From a virus, in the IMG/VR virus record IMGVR_UViG_3300037193_001415, positions 1 through 34,717 of that record: a stretch of DNA of 34,717 nucleotides; one strand, 5' to 3'. The notes under the pieces were generated by a model. That model worked only from the letters and a program-made list of their open reading frames with translations. It did no database searches and had not been told where the DNA came from. Shown piece after piece: positions 15,515 to 21,976 of this stretch. The position numbers and the translations under genes were made by a program. Positions within the stretch are counted from its first letter, which is position 1. Every line of letters begins with the position of its first letter.

Positions 15515-15538
15515 GCGGGGCCCCTCGCAGAGCCCCGC
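15515..15538 (-). other. Intergenic GC-rich stem-loop
   Basis: A perfect 7-bp stem (GCGGGGC/GCCCCGC) with a 10-base loop read TCTGCGAGGG on the coding strand. It lies between the stop at 15548 and the ribosome binding site of the next gene. No U-tract follows, so it is more likely a processing or stability element, or a U-less terminator, than a classical terminator. Confidence 0.7.
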
Positions 15539-15547
15539 AGGTAGCTG

Positions 15548-15982
15548 CTACTTGCGACGGCTGCGCTTGCTGCGCGGGGCATCGGCCTCATTATCGACTG
15601 TGGCCGCATTGATGGTGGCCCGCTGGGCCTCGCGCACCCGCTCATTGCGGGCCCCGGCTGCGCTGGCGGTCATGGCCTCATGCGCGGCCTCACCCGGTGC
15701 GTACCCCAGATAGCCCTTATCCAGAGCCTCTTGGTAGTCACTGACCACCGTGGCCCCCTCAGGCACCGCGTAATTGACACCGGGCTGTGTCAGCTTGGGC
15801 TGCACCCCCAGCTCATAAGTGTTGCTGGGGTCAACGGCCTCACCACCCTCAAGCGGGCTGGGGGCCTCACCGGGCTCATCGAGCCGCGTAACCTCGCCCT
15901 CAGGGGCCGGTTCTGCAGCTGCAGCCGCAGCCGCAGCACCGTCAGCAGAGCCCTGATTTTCAGTGGTCTCATCATTAGGCAT
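15548..15982 (-). CDS. Ala-rich protein downstream of the capsid gene
   Basis: A 144-residue protein with a disordered Ala/Glu/Pro-rich first 50 residues and a more ordered middle (YELGVQPKLTQPGVNY, SDYQEALDKGYLGY). The end is basic (PRSKRSRRK). Lying directly after the major capsid gene, it could be a capsid accessory or decoration protein, but no family is recognised. ATG 15982 is chosen because GAGGTG sits about 9 bases upstream; a GTG three codons earlier lies on top of that site. Confidence 0.72.
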   Translation of the reverse strand: MPNDETTENQGSADGAAAAAAAAEPAPEGEVTRLDEPGEAPSPLEGGEAVDPSNTYELGVQPKLTQPGVNYAVPEGATVVSDYQEALDKGYLGYAPGEAAHEAMTASAAGARNERVREAQRATINAATVDNEADAPRSKRSRRK

Positions 15983-16006
15983 GGTGTTCACCTCACTGGG
16001 TGTACT

Positions 16007-16030
16007 GGGGCCCGCTCGATTGCAGGCCCC
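16007..16030 (-). other. Intergenic stem-loop after the major capsid gene
   Basis: GGGGCC and GGCCCC pair around a 12-base loop that begins TGCAATCGAGCG on the coding strand. Eighteen bases (TGCAATCGAGCGGGCCCC) recur exactly on the other strand at 29426-29443. No U-tract follows. Confidence 0.72.
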
Positions 16031-16047
16031 GCGTCAGATAAAGCGTA

Positions 16048-16989
16048 CTAGGCTGCCGGTGCCCTCAGCACGCCAAACGGGTAGCGGCTGGCCTCGGTGG
16101 GCTGCCGGTAGTTGATGGGATTGGCCACCTGAAACGCAAAGCGGGCCGTGACACGCATGGCGCTCATATCCTGCTGCAGCAGGTTGTAGACAATCGCCCC
16201 AAGGTTATCTTGAATGACACCCTCGCGGAAAATCTCATAGTTGATATCCTGCCGGATACCAATAATGCCCTGCCTGAAATCGCCCAGCACCGCCTCAGCA
16301 GCGCTCAGGCCTGTGGGCCAAAGGCCGTCAAGGGTGTACCGGATGGGCATACCCTCGTAGGTATTGGCGTTCACATCGAGCAATTTCTGGCCGGTGGTGT
16401 CACGCAGCTTGCGCAGCCGACCCTTAAGGGTGAGGTCAGTGATGATGCCATTGGGGGCATAGCCATCGGCCTCAACCAGCCCCATCAGGTCATCAATGTC
16501 ACCCTGCAGGCCACCGGCAGCCGCAGCATTGGTGCCCCGGAATACCTCATTGCCCGCAGCATCAGCCGCAGCCACAATGTCAGTTGGCCATGACGCGGGC
16601 TTATTGACCCCCAAGAAAATGGCTGCATCGAGCGCCCGCGCAATTGCCTCAGCAATCTTGGGCCTAAATGCGCCAAAGAGGTCAAAGTCAGCATCAGCCA
16701 GCACGCTATTGGGAATTGGCACGATGACGGCCAGTTCCTCAGCGGTCATGGTCTTGCTGGCCCACGCCATTTCAGTGGTCTGCTTGAGGCCAGTGTCACC
16801 ACTGACCCAGTACGCCAGCGGCAATGCGCTCAGCACTGGCTGGGTGTAGACCTTGGTGCTCATGGGGGTGCGGGTGAACAGCTGCAGCGCAGCCGACTCA
16901 TACGCAGTGGCATCAAGGATTTCACGGGCCCGCTGGTCGGGAATAAGCGGGGCAACGTCTGTACGGTCGGTGACGCTGTTATAAGGCAT
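16048..16989 (-). CDS. Major capsid protein (HK97 fold)
   Basis: A 313-residue protein directly after the scaffold gene. Features of HK97-type capsid proteins are visible: the N-terminal arm, YESAALQLFTRTPM, VLADADFDLFG at the start of the spine-helix region, then ALDAAIFLGV. Near the C-terminus it has the strand FRQGIIGIRQDINYEIFREG and finally MRVTARFAFQVANP. It forms the icosahedral shell. No protease gene and no long N-terminal delta domain are seen, which fits the separate scaffold. A hairpin precedes it (16994-17024) and another follows (16007-16030), perhaps isolating the most abundant mRNA segment. Confidence 0.93.
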   Translation of the reverse strand: MPYNSVTDRTDVAPLIPDQRAREILDATAYESAALQLFTRTPMSTKVYTQPVLSALPLAYWVSGDTGLKQTTEMAWASKTMTAEELAVIVPIPNSVLADADFDLFGAFRPKIAEAIARALDAAIFLGVNKPASWPTDIVAAADAAGNEVFRGTNAAAAGGLQGDIDDLMGLVEADGYAPNGIITDLTLKGRLRKLRDTTGQKLLDVNANTYEGMPIRYTLDGLWPTGLSAAEAVLGDFRQGIIGIRQDINYEIFREGVIQDNLGAIVYNLLQQDMSAMRVTARFAFQVANPINYRQPTEASRYPFGVLRAPAA

Positions 16990-16993
16990 GGTA

Positions 16994-17024
16994 GGCCCTC
17001 ACTTGCTAGGTGCTTGCGAGGGCC
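16994..17024 (-). other. Intergenic stem-loop between scaffold and capsid genes
   Basis: A 7-bp perfect stem (GGCCCTC with GAGGGCC) and 17-base loop between the scaffold stop at 17033 and the capsid start at 16989. No U-tract. The downstream arm ends only about 5 bases before the capsid ATG, so it may also affect capsid translation. Confidence 0.6.
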
Positions 17025-17032
17025 CAGAGTGT

Positions 17033-17713
17033 CTAGCCTCTGCGCATCCCCGCTCGCTCACGGATCATGGCATTGAAATCTTGCGTGCCCGCGCTGCCAC
17101 CTTGCTGGCCTGCCCCGCCATCCCCATTGCCCCGCGTGTCAGTGAATACCTGCGGCATTTCTGACTTGAGGGTAAAGATGGCAGCCTGCAGAGCCTCTGG
17201 GGCCACCGTGCCATCATCCGAAAGGTCAGCATCAGCAATGTCAAGCATTCTGGCTGCCCTCGCGGGTGATACAGCACCTGCGCTGGCTAACGCATCGACC
17301 ACCTGAGCCTGCATCTTGTCAGCCTTGCGGGCCTGCCGCTCAGCTTGCAAATCTTTGGTGAGTGTGCCTAGTTGATCCTGCAAGCGCTGAAATTCAGTCT
17401 TGCCATCCTCACCGGGCTCTGTGTCACCCACCTTGCTGCGTAGCTCAGTGCGGTACTTACCAGCATCTGCGCGGGCTCTGGCCAGCTCTGCGTTGATGCG
17501 AGTGATGTACTGCTCAGCAGTCTCACCCTCTTTCATCCCCGGCCATTGCTGACCTTGCTGCCCTTGCTGAGCCTGAGTCTGCTGGGGGGTCTCTGGGGCC
17601 TGCCCAAATACCTCAGCCGTCATGCTCTGCTGGCCTTGCGCTTGGCTCTGCGGGGCCTGCCCGCCATTGCCTTGGGATGGGGCCTGCCCACCCGCTTGCG
17701 CTCTATCTGTCAT
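17033..17713 (-). CDS. Scaffolding protein (GP20-like)
   Basis: A 226-residue protein just before the capsid gene. The first 60 residues are Gln/Gly-rich and low complexity. Residues 65-145 form a charged helical, coiled-coil-like region (AELARARADAGKYRTELRSK, LQDQLGTLTKDLQAERQARK). The C-terminus (DFNAMIRERAGMRRG) is the basic, short helix typical of scaffolds, which binds the capsid protein. It directs procapsid assembly and then leaves. GAAAGG precedes the ATG. Confidence 0.9.
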   Translation of the reverse strand: MTDRAQAGGQAPSQGNGGQAPQSQAQGQQSMTAEVFGQAPETPQQTQAQQGQQGQQWPGMKEGETAEQYITRINAELARARADAGKYRTELRSKVGDTEPGEDGKTEFQRLQDQLGTLTKDLQAERQARKADKMQAQVVDALASAGAVSPARAARMLDIADADLSDDGTVAPEALQAAIFTLKSEMPQVFTDTRGNGDGGAGQQGGSAGTQDFNAMIRERAGMRRG

Positions 17714-17775
17714 CTAGTGTGCCTTTCTCAAGCTACTCGCGTCAAGCTGGGCCCTGCGCACAGCTTCCCGGCATC

Positions 17776-17856
17776 TTACAGCACCTTGGCTGCAATCAGA
17801 ATCACGATGACTAACGTAATGATTTCAAGCAAGAGGCCAATATCTGTGCGCTGCAT
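17776..17856 (-). CDS. 26-residue membrane peptide between small head gene and scaffold
   Basis: ATG 17856 follows AAAGGGGGTGAG at ideal spacing. The frame runs 26 codons to TAA at 17778-17776. The product has a short polar N-terminus (MQRTDIG) and then one uninterrupted hydrophobic helix (IITLVIVILIAAKVL) long enough to span a membrane. The strong ribosome binding site and the otherwise empty 159-base gap support it as a real gene. Its role is unknown; small single-helix phage peptides can be lysis or exclusion factors. Confidence 0.65.
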   Translation of the reverse strand: MQRTDIGLLLEIITLVIVILIAAKVL

Positions 17857-17872
17857 CTGTCTCACCCCCTTT

Positions 17873-18184
17873 CTAGGCTCTGCACAGCACGGTAGTACGG
17901 GTGCCCACCACCTTGGCATTGGGCTCAATGGTCATCAGCACCTTGAGGGTATACCTATCGGTAGGGGTCAATTCCCGGCCATCAACAGTGACATTGAGGG
18001 TGGTATCAGTGACTGAGGGGGTGCCCTCGATGCCATCCGCAATCAGCGCTTGCGCAGTCTGCTCAGTGAGGGTGGCCACCACGCTCTGCACCACCTCACC
18101 CGCTTGCAACACCGCGCTGATATCAATACTGAGGGGTAGCACCTCACCTTGCAGAATTTCTACATCGGCAGTCTTGTGAACCAT
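17873..18184 (-). CDS. Small beta-rich head-region protein
   Basis: A 103-residue protein, strongly beta-patterned (DVEILQGEVLPLSIDIS, TTLNVTVDGRELTPTDRYTL, KVLMTIEPN) and of the size of a single Ig-like domain. Set between the long fibre gene and the scaffold gene, it may be a capsid decoration or fibre-attachment protein. That role is inferred from position. GAGGGG precedes the ATG and the gap from the previous gene is 2 bases. Confidence 0.75.
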   Translation of the reverse strand: MVHKTADVEILQGEVLPLSIDISAVLQAGEVVQSVVATLTEQTAQALIADGIEGTPSVTDTTLNVTVDGRELTPTDRYTLKVLMTIEPNAKVVGTRTTVLCRA

Positions 18185-18186
18185 GG

Positions 18187-20538
18187 TTACCCCTCTATCT
18201 CAGCAGTCAGTTGCAATGCGCGGGGGCTGGCTTTCAGGATGGCATCTACGGCCAGCTCTAGGGCAGTATCCCGCGCACTGGCAATAAGCAGCAAGGCCGC
18301 AAGCACCTCAGCCCCCAGAGACCCCTCAGCAATCGAGGTGCCCAGCGCGGTGCCTGCCAGCGCATGGGAGAGCTGCAGGTAGCTGGCAAAGGCCGCAGCT
18401 GTGCCGGTGCTAGACCCACTCAGCTCATGGGCCACCTGCAGGTAGGTTGCAAACGCATCACTAGAGCCCTGCGCAATCCCGCTGAGGGGGTGGGTCATGG
18501 TCAGCCGCGTGGCAAAGGCATCAGAGGTACCGATAGCCACCCCGGCCAGCGCAGCCCCAGCGCTCTGGGTAGTGAGGTCACCGCTAGCGCTGCTGGTGCC
18601 AGCTGCTACCCCTGCAAGGGGATGGCCCACGTTCAGCTGGCCCGCACTGGCCTCACTAGAGCCCTGTGCCGTGCCCGCGAGGGGGTGCCCTACGTTCAGC
18701 TCGGTGGCACTGGCCTCAGAGGTACCTGCGCTAGAGCCCTGCAGGGGGTGAGACACCTGCAGGCTGCCAGCCACAGCCTGCGAGGTGCCCTGTGCAGACC
18801 CAGCCAGAGGGTGGCTGAGCTGCAATCCTGAGGCTACCGCAAATGAGGTACCCACTGCCGTGCCTGCCAGCTCTGCCCCGGCATCATCTACCGTCAAGTC
18901 TGCGCTGGCGGATGAGGTACCTTGCGCGGTGCCCTGCAGCGGGTGCCCCACGGTGATGCGGCCCGCGCTGGCATCGCTGGTGCCAGTGGCCTCAGCGGTC
19001 AGCGGGTGCCCCACGTTTAGCTCACTCGCACTGGCTGCAGAGGCACCAACGCTAGAGCCCTGCAGCGGGTGGGTCATGGTCAGCCCGGATGCACTGGCCT
19101 CAGCCGTGCCTTGCGCAGACCCTGCGAGGGGGTGCCCTACGTTGATGGCCCCTGCACTGGCCTCAGCTGTACCCACACTAGAGCCCTGCAGCGGGTGGGT
19201 CATGGTGAGCCTGCTGGCGCTGGCCTCTGAGGTGCCTACACTCGTACCTTGCAGGGGATGGGATGTGCTCAGCCTGCTGGCGCTGGCCTCTGAGGTACCA
19301 ACACTAGAGCCCTGCAGGGGGTGATTCATTACCAGCTGTGATGCGCTGGCTGCTGAGGTGCCTACTGCGCTGCCCCCAAGCGGGTGCCCTACCGTAATCC
19401 GGCCAGCGCTGGCCTCGCTGGTGCCAGTGGCTGTGCCCGCGAGGGCTGCCCCGGCTGCCCCCAGTGAGAATTCATCGTATTTGACCGTGCCACCATCGCG
19501 GTAGATGATGCCAATGGCATTGGTGAGCTTTGCGGCCAGCAGGGCATCGACAGTGACAGCATCTTTCCATTCAGTATCAGTACCCCATGTGCCGGTGCCA
19601 CCATCGCTGTCACGGTAGATATCCTGCGTGGTGTCATCAGGCCAGAACATATAGACGGTGTTGCCGTCTGCTGCTCCCATGCCCGGTATCTCAGGGTCAG
19701 TGACCGTGGTGGGGCTAATAGTCTGCAGTGACCATGTGGGGGCATCCGCGCTGGTTGCCCGCCAGACTTTCAGCTCCCCGCCACTGTCAATGATGGGCAC
19801 AATGATTTCAGTGCCCTTGGCAAAGGGGGTGCCAACCACGGTGCCCACGCTCTGAATCGAGCCATCTATTAGCTGCTCAGTGCCCAGTGTGTTGGTGCTA
19901 GTGATGCAGCGATGGTAGAGGGTGCTACTGCCACCCATGTAGAAACAGTGGGTACGGTTGCCAATAGCAAGGGCACCCACTGCGGCAAAGTGTGTTTGCC
20001 CACCGGTACTGCACACCGTGCCGATGTTAGTAATTCCTGCCTCTTTGGCGAGAGCGTGCACGCGGTAGTAATCGGTGCCCATGATGCGCTCAGGGGGACC
20101 GTTATAGAACATGACATATTCGTTAGTGTTCCGGGGGCCAGCGGCAAATAAACCCGGTGCGCCACTGGGGTGATTGCTGCCAATAATGTCAAACGCAATC
20201 TGGCCAAAGCCACCACCCCATGTGTTGGTGGCCATCGAAAAGTCTTTACCTACGATGTGCGCACCGTTATCGGCCAGTGCTACCCGTAGCGTTGACCCAT
20301 CTTTGATGGCGGAAAATACGAGCGCGCTGCCCGCATATGACCCCGCCACCGGGGCATTGGCGGCATCCTGCTCAGCCCATGAATTGCCCCCATCGGTGCT
20401 ACGCCATGCCTCAATTACGAGGCCGGAAAAATTGCCCAGAATGACGTACAAATCACCATTGGTGTGCTGAAACGGGCCAACAAAGCTATTAGCCTGTCGA
20501 GGCAGAATCAGGCCGGTGAATGAATAGGGGAGTGGCAT
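18187..20538 (-). CDS. Fibre protein: beta-propeller-like head plus about 18 tandem 21-residue repeats
   Basis: A 783-residue protein in two parts. Residues 1-355 look like a beta-propeller of sialidase/BNR type, with Asp-box motifs at about 47-54 (STDGGNSW) and 318 (SDGGTGTW); no catalytic Arg triad can be assigned. Residues about 362-735 consist of some 18 repeats with consensus HPLxGxxxGTSxASAxxLxxx, followed by a helical Ala/Leu-rich end. The repeats should form a long beta fibre or solenoid shaft. The gene lies inside the head module, between the methyltransferase and scaffold, so a capsid-attached fibre is as likely as a tail fibre. It overlaps the upstream gene by one base. Confidence 0.8.
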   Translation of the reverse strand: MPLPYSFTGLILPRQANSFVGPFQHTNGDLYVILGNFSGLVIEAWRSTDGGNSWAEQDAANAPVAGSYAGSALVFSAIKDGSTLRVALADNGAHIVGKDFSMATNTWGGGFGQIAFDIIGSNHPSGAPGLFAAGPRNTNEYVMFYNGPPERIMGTDYYRVHALAKEAGITNIGTVCSTGGQTHFAAVGALAIGNRTHCFYMGGSSTLYHRCITSTNTLGTEQLIDGSIQSVGTVVGTPFAKGTEIIVPIIDSGGELKVWRATSADAPTWSLQTISPTTVTDPEIPGMGAADGNTVYMFWPDDTTQDIYRDSDGGTGTWGTDTEWKDAVTVDALLAAKLTNAIGIIYRDGGTVKYDEFSLGAAGAALAGTATGTSEASAGRITVGHPLGGSAVGTSAASASQLVMNHPLQGSSVGTSEASASRLSTSHPLQGTSVGTSEASASRLTMTHPLQGSSVGTAEASAGAINVGHPLAGSAQGTAEASASGLTMTHPLQGSSVGASAASASELNVGHPLTAEATGTSDASAGRITVGHPLQGTAQGTSSASADLTVDDAGAELAGTAVGTSFAVASGLQLSHPLAGSAQGTSQAVAGSLQVSHPLQGSSAGTSEASATELNVGHPLAGTAQGSSEASAGQLNVGHPLAGVAAGTSSASGDLTTQSAGAALAGVAIGTSDAFATRLTMTHPLSGIAQGSSDAFATYLQVAHELSGSSTGTAAAFASYLQLSHALAGTALGTSIAEGSLGAEVLAALLLIASARDTALELAVDAILKASPRALQLTAEIEG
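18336..19455 (-). repeat. About 18 tandem 63-bp repeats encoding a 21-residue unit
   Basis: The encoded unit HPLQGSSVGTSEASASRL plus three residues recurs at a constant 21-residue spacing with variable positions 4, 6-8, 12 and 17-21. Two units are 2 residues longer and lack the His-Pro. The DNA stays similar enough (recurring CCCTGCAGGGGGTG-type blocks) to allow unequal recombination. Confidence 0.88.
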
Positions 20539-21110
20539 TACAGTGGCCCCTCGCCATTAGGCCCAAAGAGAAAGTCACCCCCAATTAGGGCATCCCACTG
20601 AGCAAATGACTTCCAATTCATTTCTGGCACCTGTGGGGTGCTGAGGTCTAGCGGGGTGATGATGTGGGCCACGCGAGTGGCGTGCAGCCGCAGCAGAGGT
20701 AGCGCGGTGGCTATCTCAGCATCAGTGAGGCAGGGCAGCAAATCCTCAGTGATGCACAAGTCAAAGAGCTGGCGCTGCCCCGGATTGCCGGTGGTGCGCA
20801 GACCAGCAGCCGCTCTGGCTGCCACCAAGTCAGCATCAACCAGCACAGAGCCCTGCCTGAGCCTGTTGGCAATGGCGGGCAATCGGGCTTGCCCCTCAGT
20901 GATGGCGTAGGCACTGGCATCGAGGCCCCACGCATTGCGACCATCGGTAACCAGCTGGTCTACCAGATAGCCAAAGCCACAGCCCGCTACCAGAATCACT
21001 GCCCCGGCAATGTTCTGGCGCACCTGAAATGAGCGATTGCTAAAGAGCGGATAGCGCACATAATTGGTGTACCAGCCCCCGTTTGCCCGCTCTGGGGTCA
21101 GCAATTCCAT
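20538..21110 (-). CDS. SAM-dependent methyltransferase (class I fold)
   Basis: A 190-residue protein with a Rossmann-type SAM-binding loop AGCGFG at residues 42-47 after a hydrophobic strand, and Asp64 (GLDAS) at the end of the second strand, as expected for SAM-ribose contact. A possible motif around FDLCITEDLLPCL follows. The substrate cannot be read from the sequence; no DPPY-type DNA-amine motif or PC cytosine-C5 motif is seen. The gene is embedded in the virion genes, which suggests modification of a virion protein or of a small molecule. ATG 21110 is chosen because AAGAGG lies about 6 bases upstream and it follows the previous stop by 2 bases. Confidence 0.78.
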   Translation of the reverse strand: MELLTPERANGGWYTNYVRYPLFSNRSFQVRQNIAGAVILVAGCGFGYLVDQLVTDGRNAWGLDASAYAITEGQARLPAIANRLRQGSVLVDADLVAARAAAGLRTTGNPGQRQLFDLCITEDLLPCLTDAEIATALPLLRLHATRVAHIITPLDLSTPQVPEMNWKSFAQWDALIGGDFLFGPNGEGPL

Positions 21111-21112
21111 GG

Positions 21113-21361
21113 CTACCTCTTGCGCTCTTGCCACCCTCGATACTCATAGCAAATCTGCGCGATATTGATGCCCCGCACCCTGCGCTTTATCTCCATAAGG
21201 TGCGTCTTAACGGTCTGCGGTGACCGGTGCAGCAGCGCTGCTGTCTGTACGTTGGTGCAGCCATACTCGCAGGTCAAGGCCAGCACCTGCCGTTGCCGTT
21301 TGCTCAATTCCCCAAAGCCCTGCTTACGCGGCTTGTGGTAGTTGAATCGAGCCCGCGCCAT
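21113..21361 (-). CDS. Stand-alone LuxR/GerE-type helix-turn-helix protein
   Basis: An 82-residue protein consisting almost only of a GerE-type DNA-binding domain (about residues 19-65): LSKRQRQVLALTCEYGCTN, then AALLHRSPQTVKTHLMEI, where the TVKTHL recognition helix is diagnostic. Flanks are basic. No sensor or receiver domain exists. It starts one base inside the previous stop (TAATG). As a late gene it may time or shut off transcription late in infection, or alter host expression; both are inference. Confidence 0.85.
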   Translation of the reverse strand: MARARFNYHKPRKQGFGELSKRQRQVLALTCEYGCTNVQTAALLHRSPQTVKTHLMEIKRRVRGINIAQICYEYRGWQERKR

Positions 21362-21783
21362 TAGCCCTCTTTGATGACCAGCTGGCCAGCCGCAAAGCTG
21401 GGGGCCGTATCGCCATTATTGACGGTGCGCGGGGTGGTCAGTGCCCCACTATGGCGCAAGGTGCCCCCGGTCAAAGCGCTCATCACCCCAAAGTGGGTAA
21501 TGGGGCCTGTCCAGTTTCCCGTTGGTGTGGGAAAGGTCACCGCGTTGGTGTTGCTGATTTGCATATTGCCCGAGCCATCATCTGCCGGGGCCGACCACTG
21601 GGCATCAGCCACAGCCACCTGCACGCGGGCATAGGCCCCACCGGTGACCTCAGCGCCAGAGCCCGCATCTGTGGGGTCTGCGGTAAAGAGGGCAATGAAT
21701 TCATTGGTGGGCTTGCTGGCCGTGGCCGTCCGGTAGTAGTGATTCAGCACCTCAGTTTCAAGTGCGTCTGATTTACCCGGCAT
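21361..21783 (-). CDS. Virion-associated protein in the head module
   Basis: A 140-residue protein with a pattern seen in many tailed phages: helix ALETEVLNHYYRT, then FIALFTADPTDAGSGAEVTG, AYARVQV, FPTPTGNWTGPITHFGV and a final FAAGQLVIKEG strand. Members are annotated variously as tail fibre, head or decoration proteins, with no settled function. ATG 21783 overlaps the previous stop by 11 bases and has AGAAAGTGAG upstream; the longer frame from 21831 has no ribosome binding site. Confidence 0.75.
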   Translation of the reverse strand: MPGKSDALETEVLNHYYRTATASKPTNEFIALFTADPTDAGSGAEVTGGAYARVQVAVADAQWSAPADDGSGNMQISNTNAVTFPTPTGNWTGPITHFGVMSALTGGTLRHSGALTTPRTVNNGDTAPSFAAGQLVIKEG

Positions 21784-21976
21784 CCGGTTGCTCACTTTCT
21801 GTGAATGGGGCCAGCTCTTGGCCCTGCTCATCTATCACGATGGTATCACCGCCTAGGCCCCACTCGATGGCAGCCACCTCGCGGGCCCTGAATGCCCCGG
21901 TGATAGGGCCAAGATACTCTACATAGGCCTCAAATGTGAAAGCCTTGCCGTCAATGATCTTGACCGCATCGCTCAC
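21773..21976 (-). CDS. Small hypothetical head-region protein
   Basis: A 67-residue acidic protein with a mixed beta/alpha pattern (GKAFTFEAYVEYLGPITGAF, then DTIVIDEQGQELAPF). A GTG start at 21976 is chosen because it forms a 4-base GTGA overlap with the stop of the MuF gene and GAGGGG lies 8 bases upstream. A GTG at 21985 sits on that binding site. No family is recognised. Position suggests a head or connector accessory protein. Confidence 0.7.
   Translation of the reverse strand: MSDAVKIIDGKAFTFEAYVEYLGPITGAFRAREVAAIEWGLGGDTIVIDEQGQELAPFTESEQPDAG

Noticed and set aside
18336-19455. CRISPR-like array, because of the regular spacing of similar blocks
   Set aside because: The period is exactly 63 bases, the whole array is in one open frame, and the blocks encode a 21-residue protein repeat.
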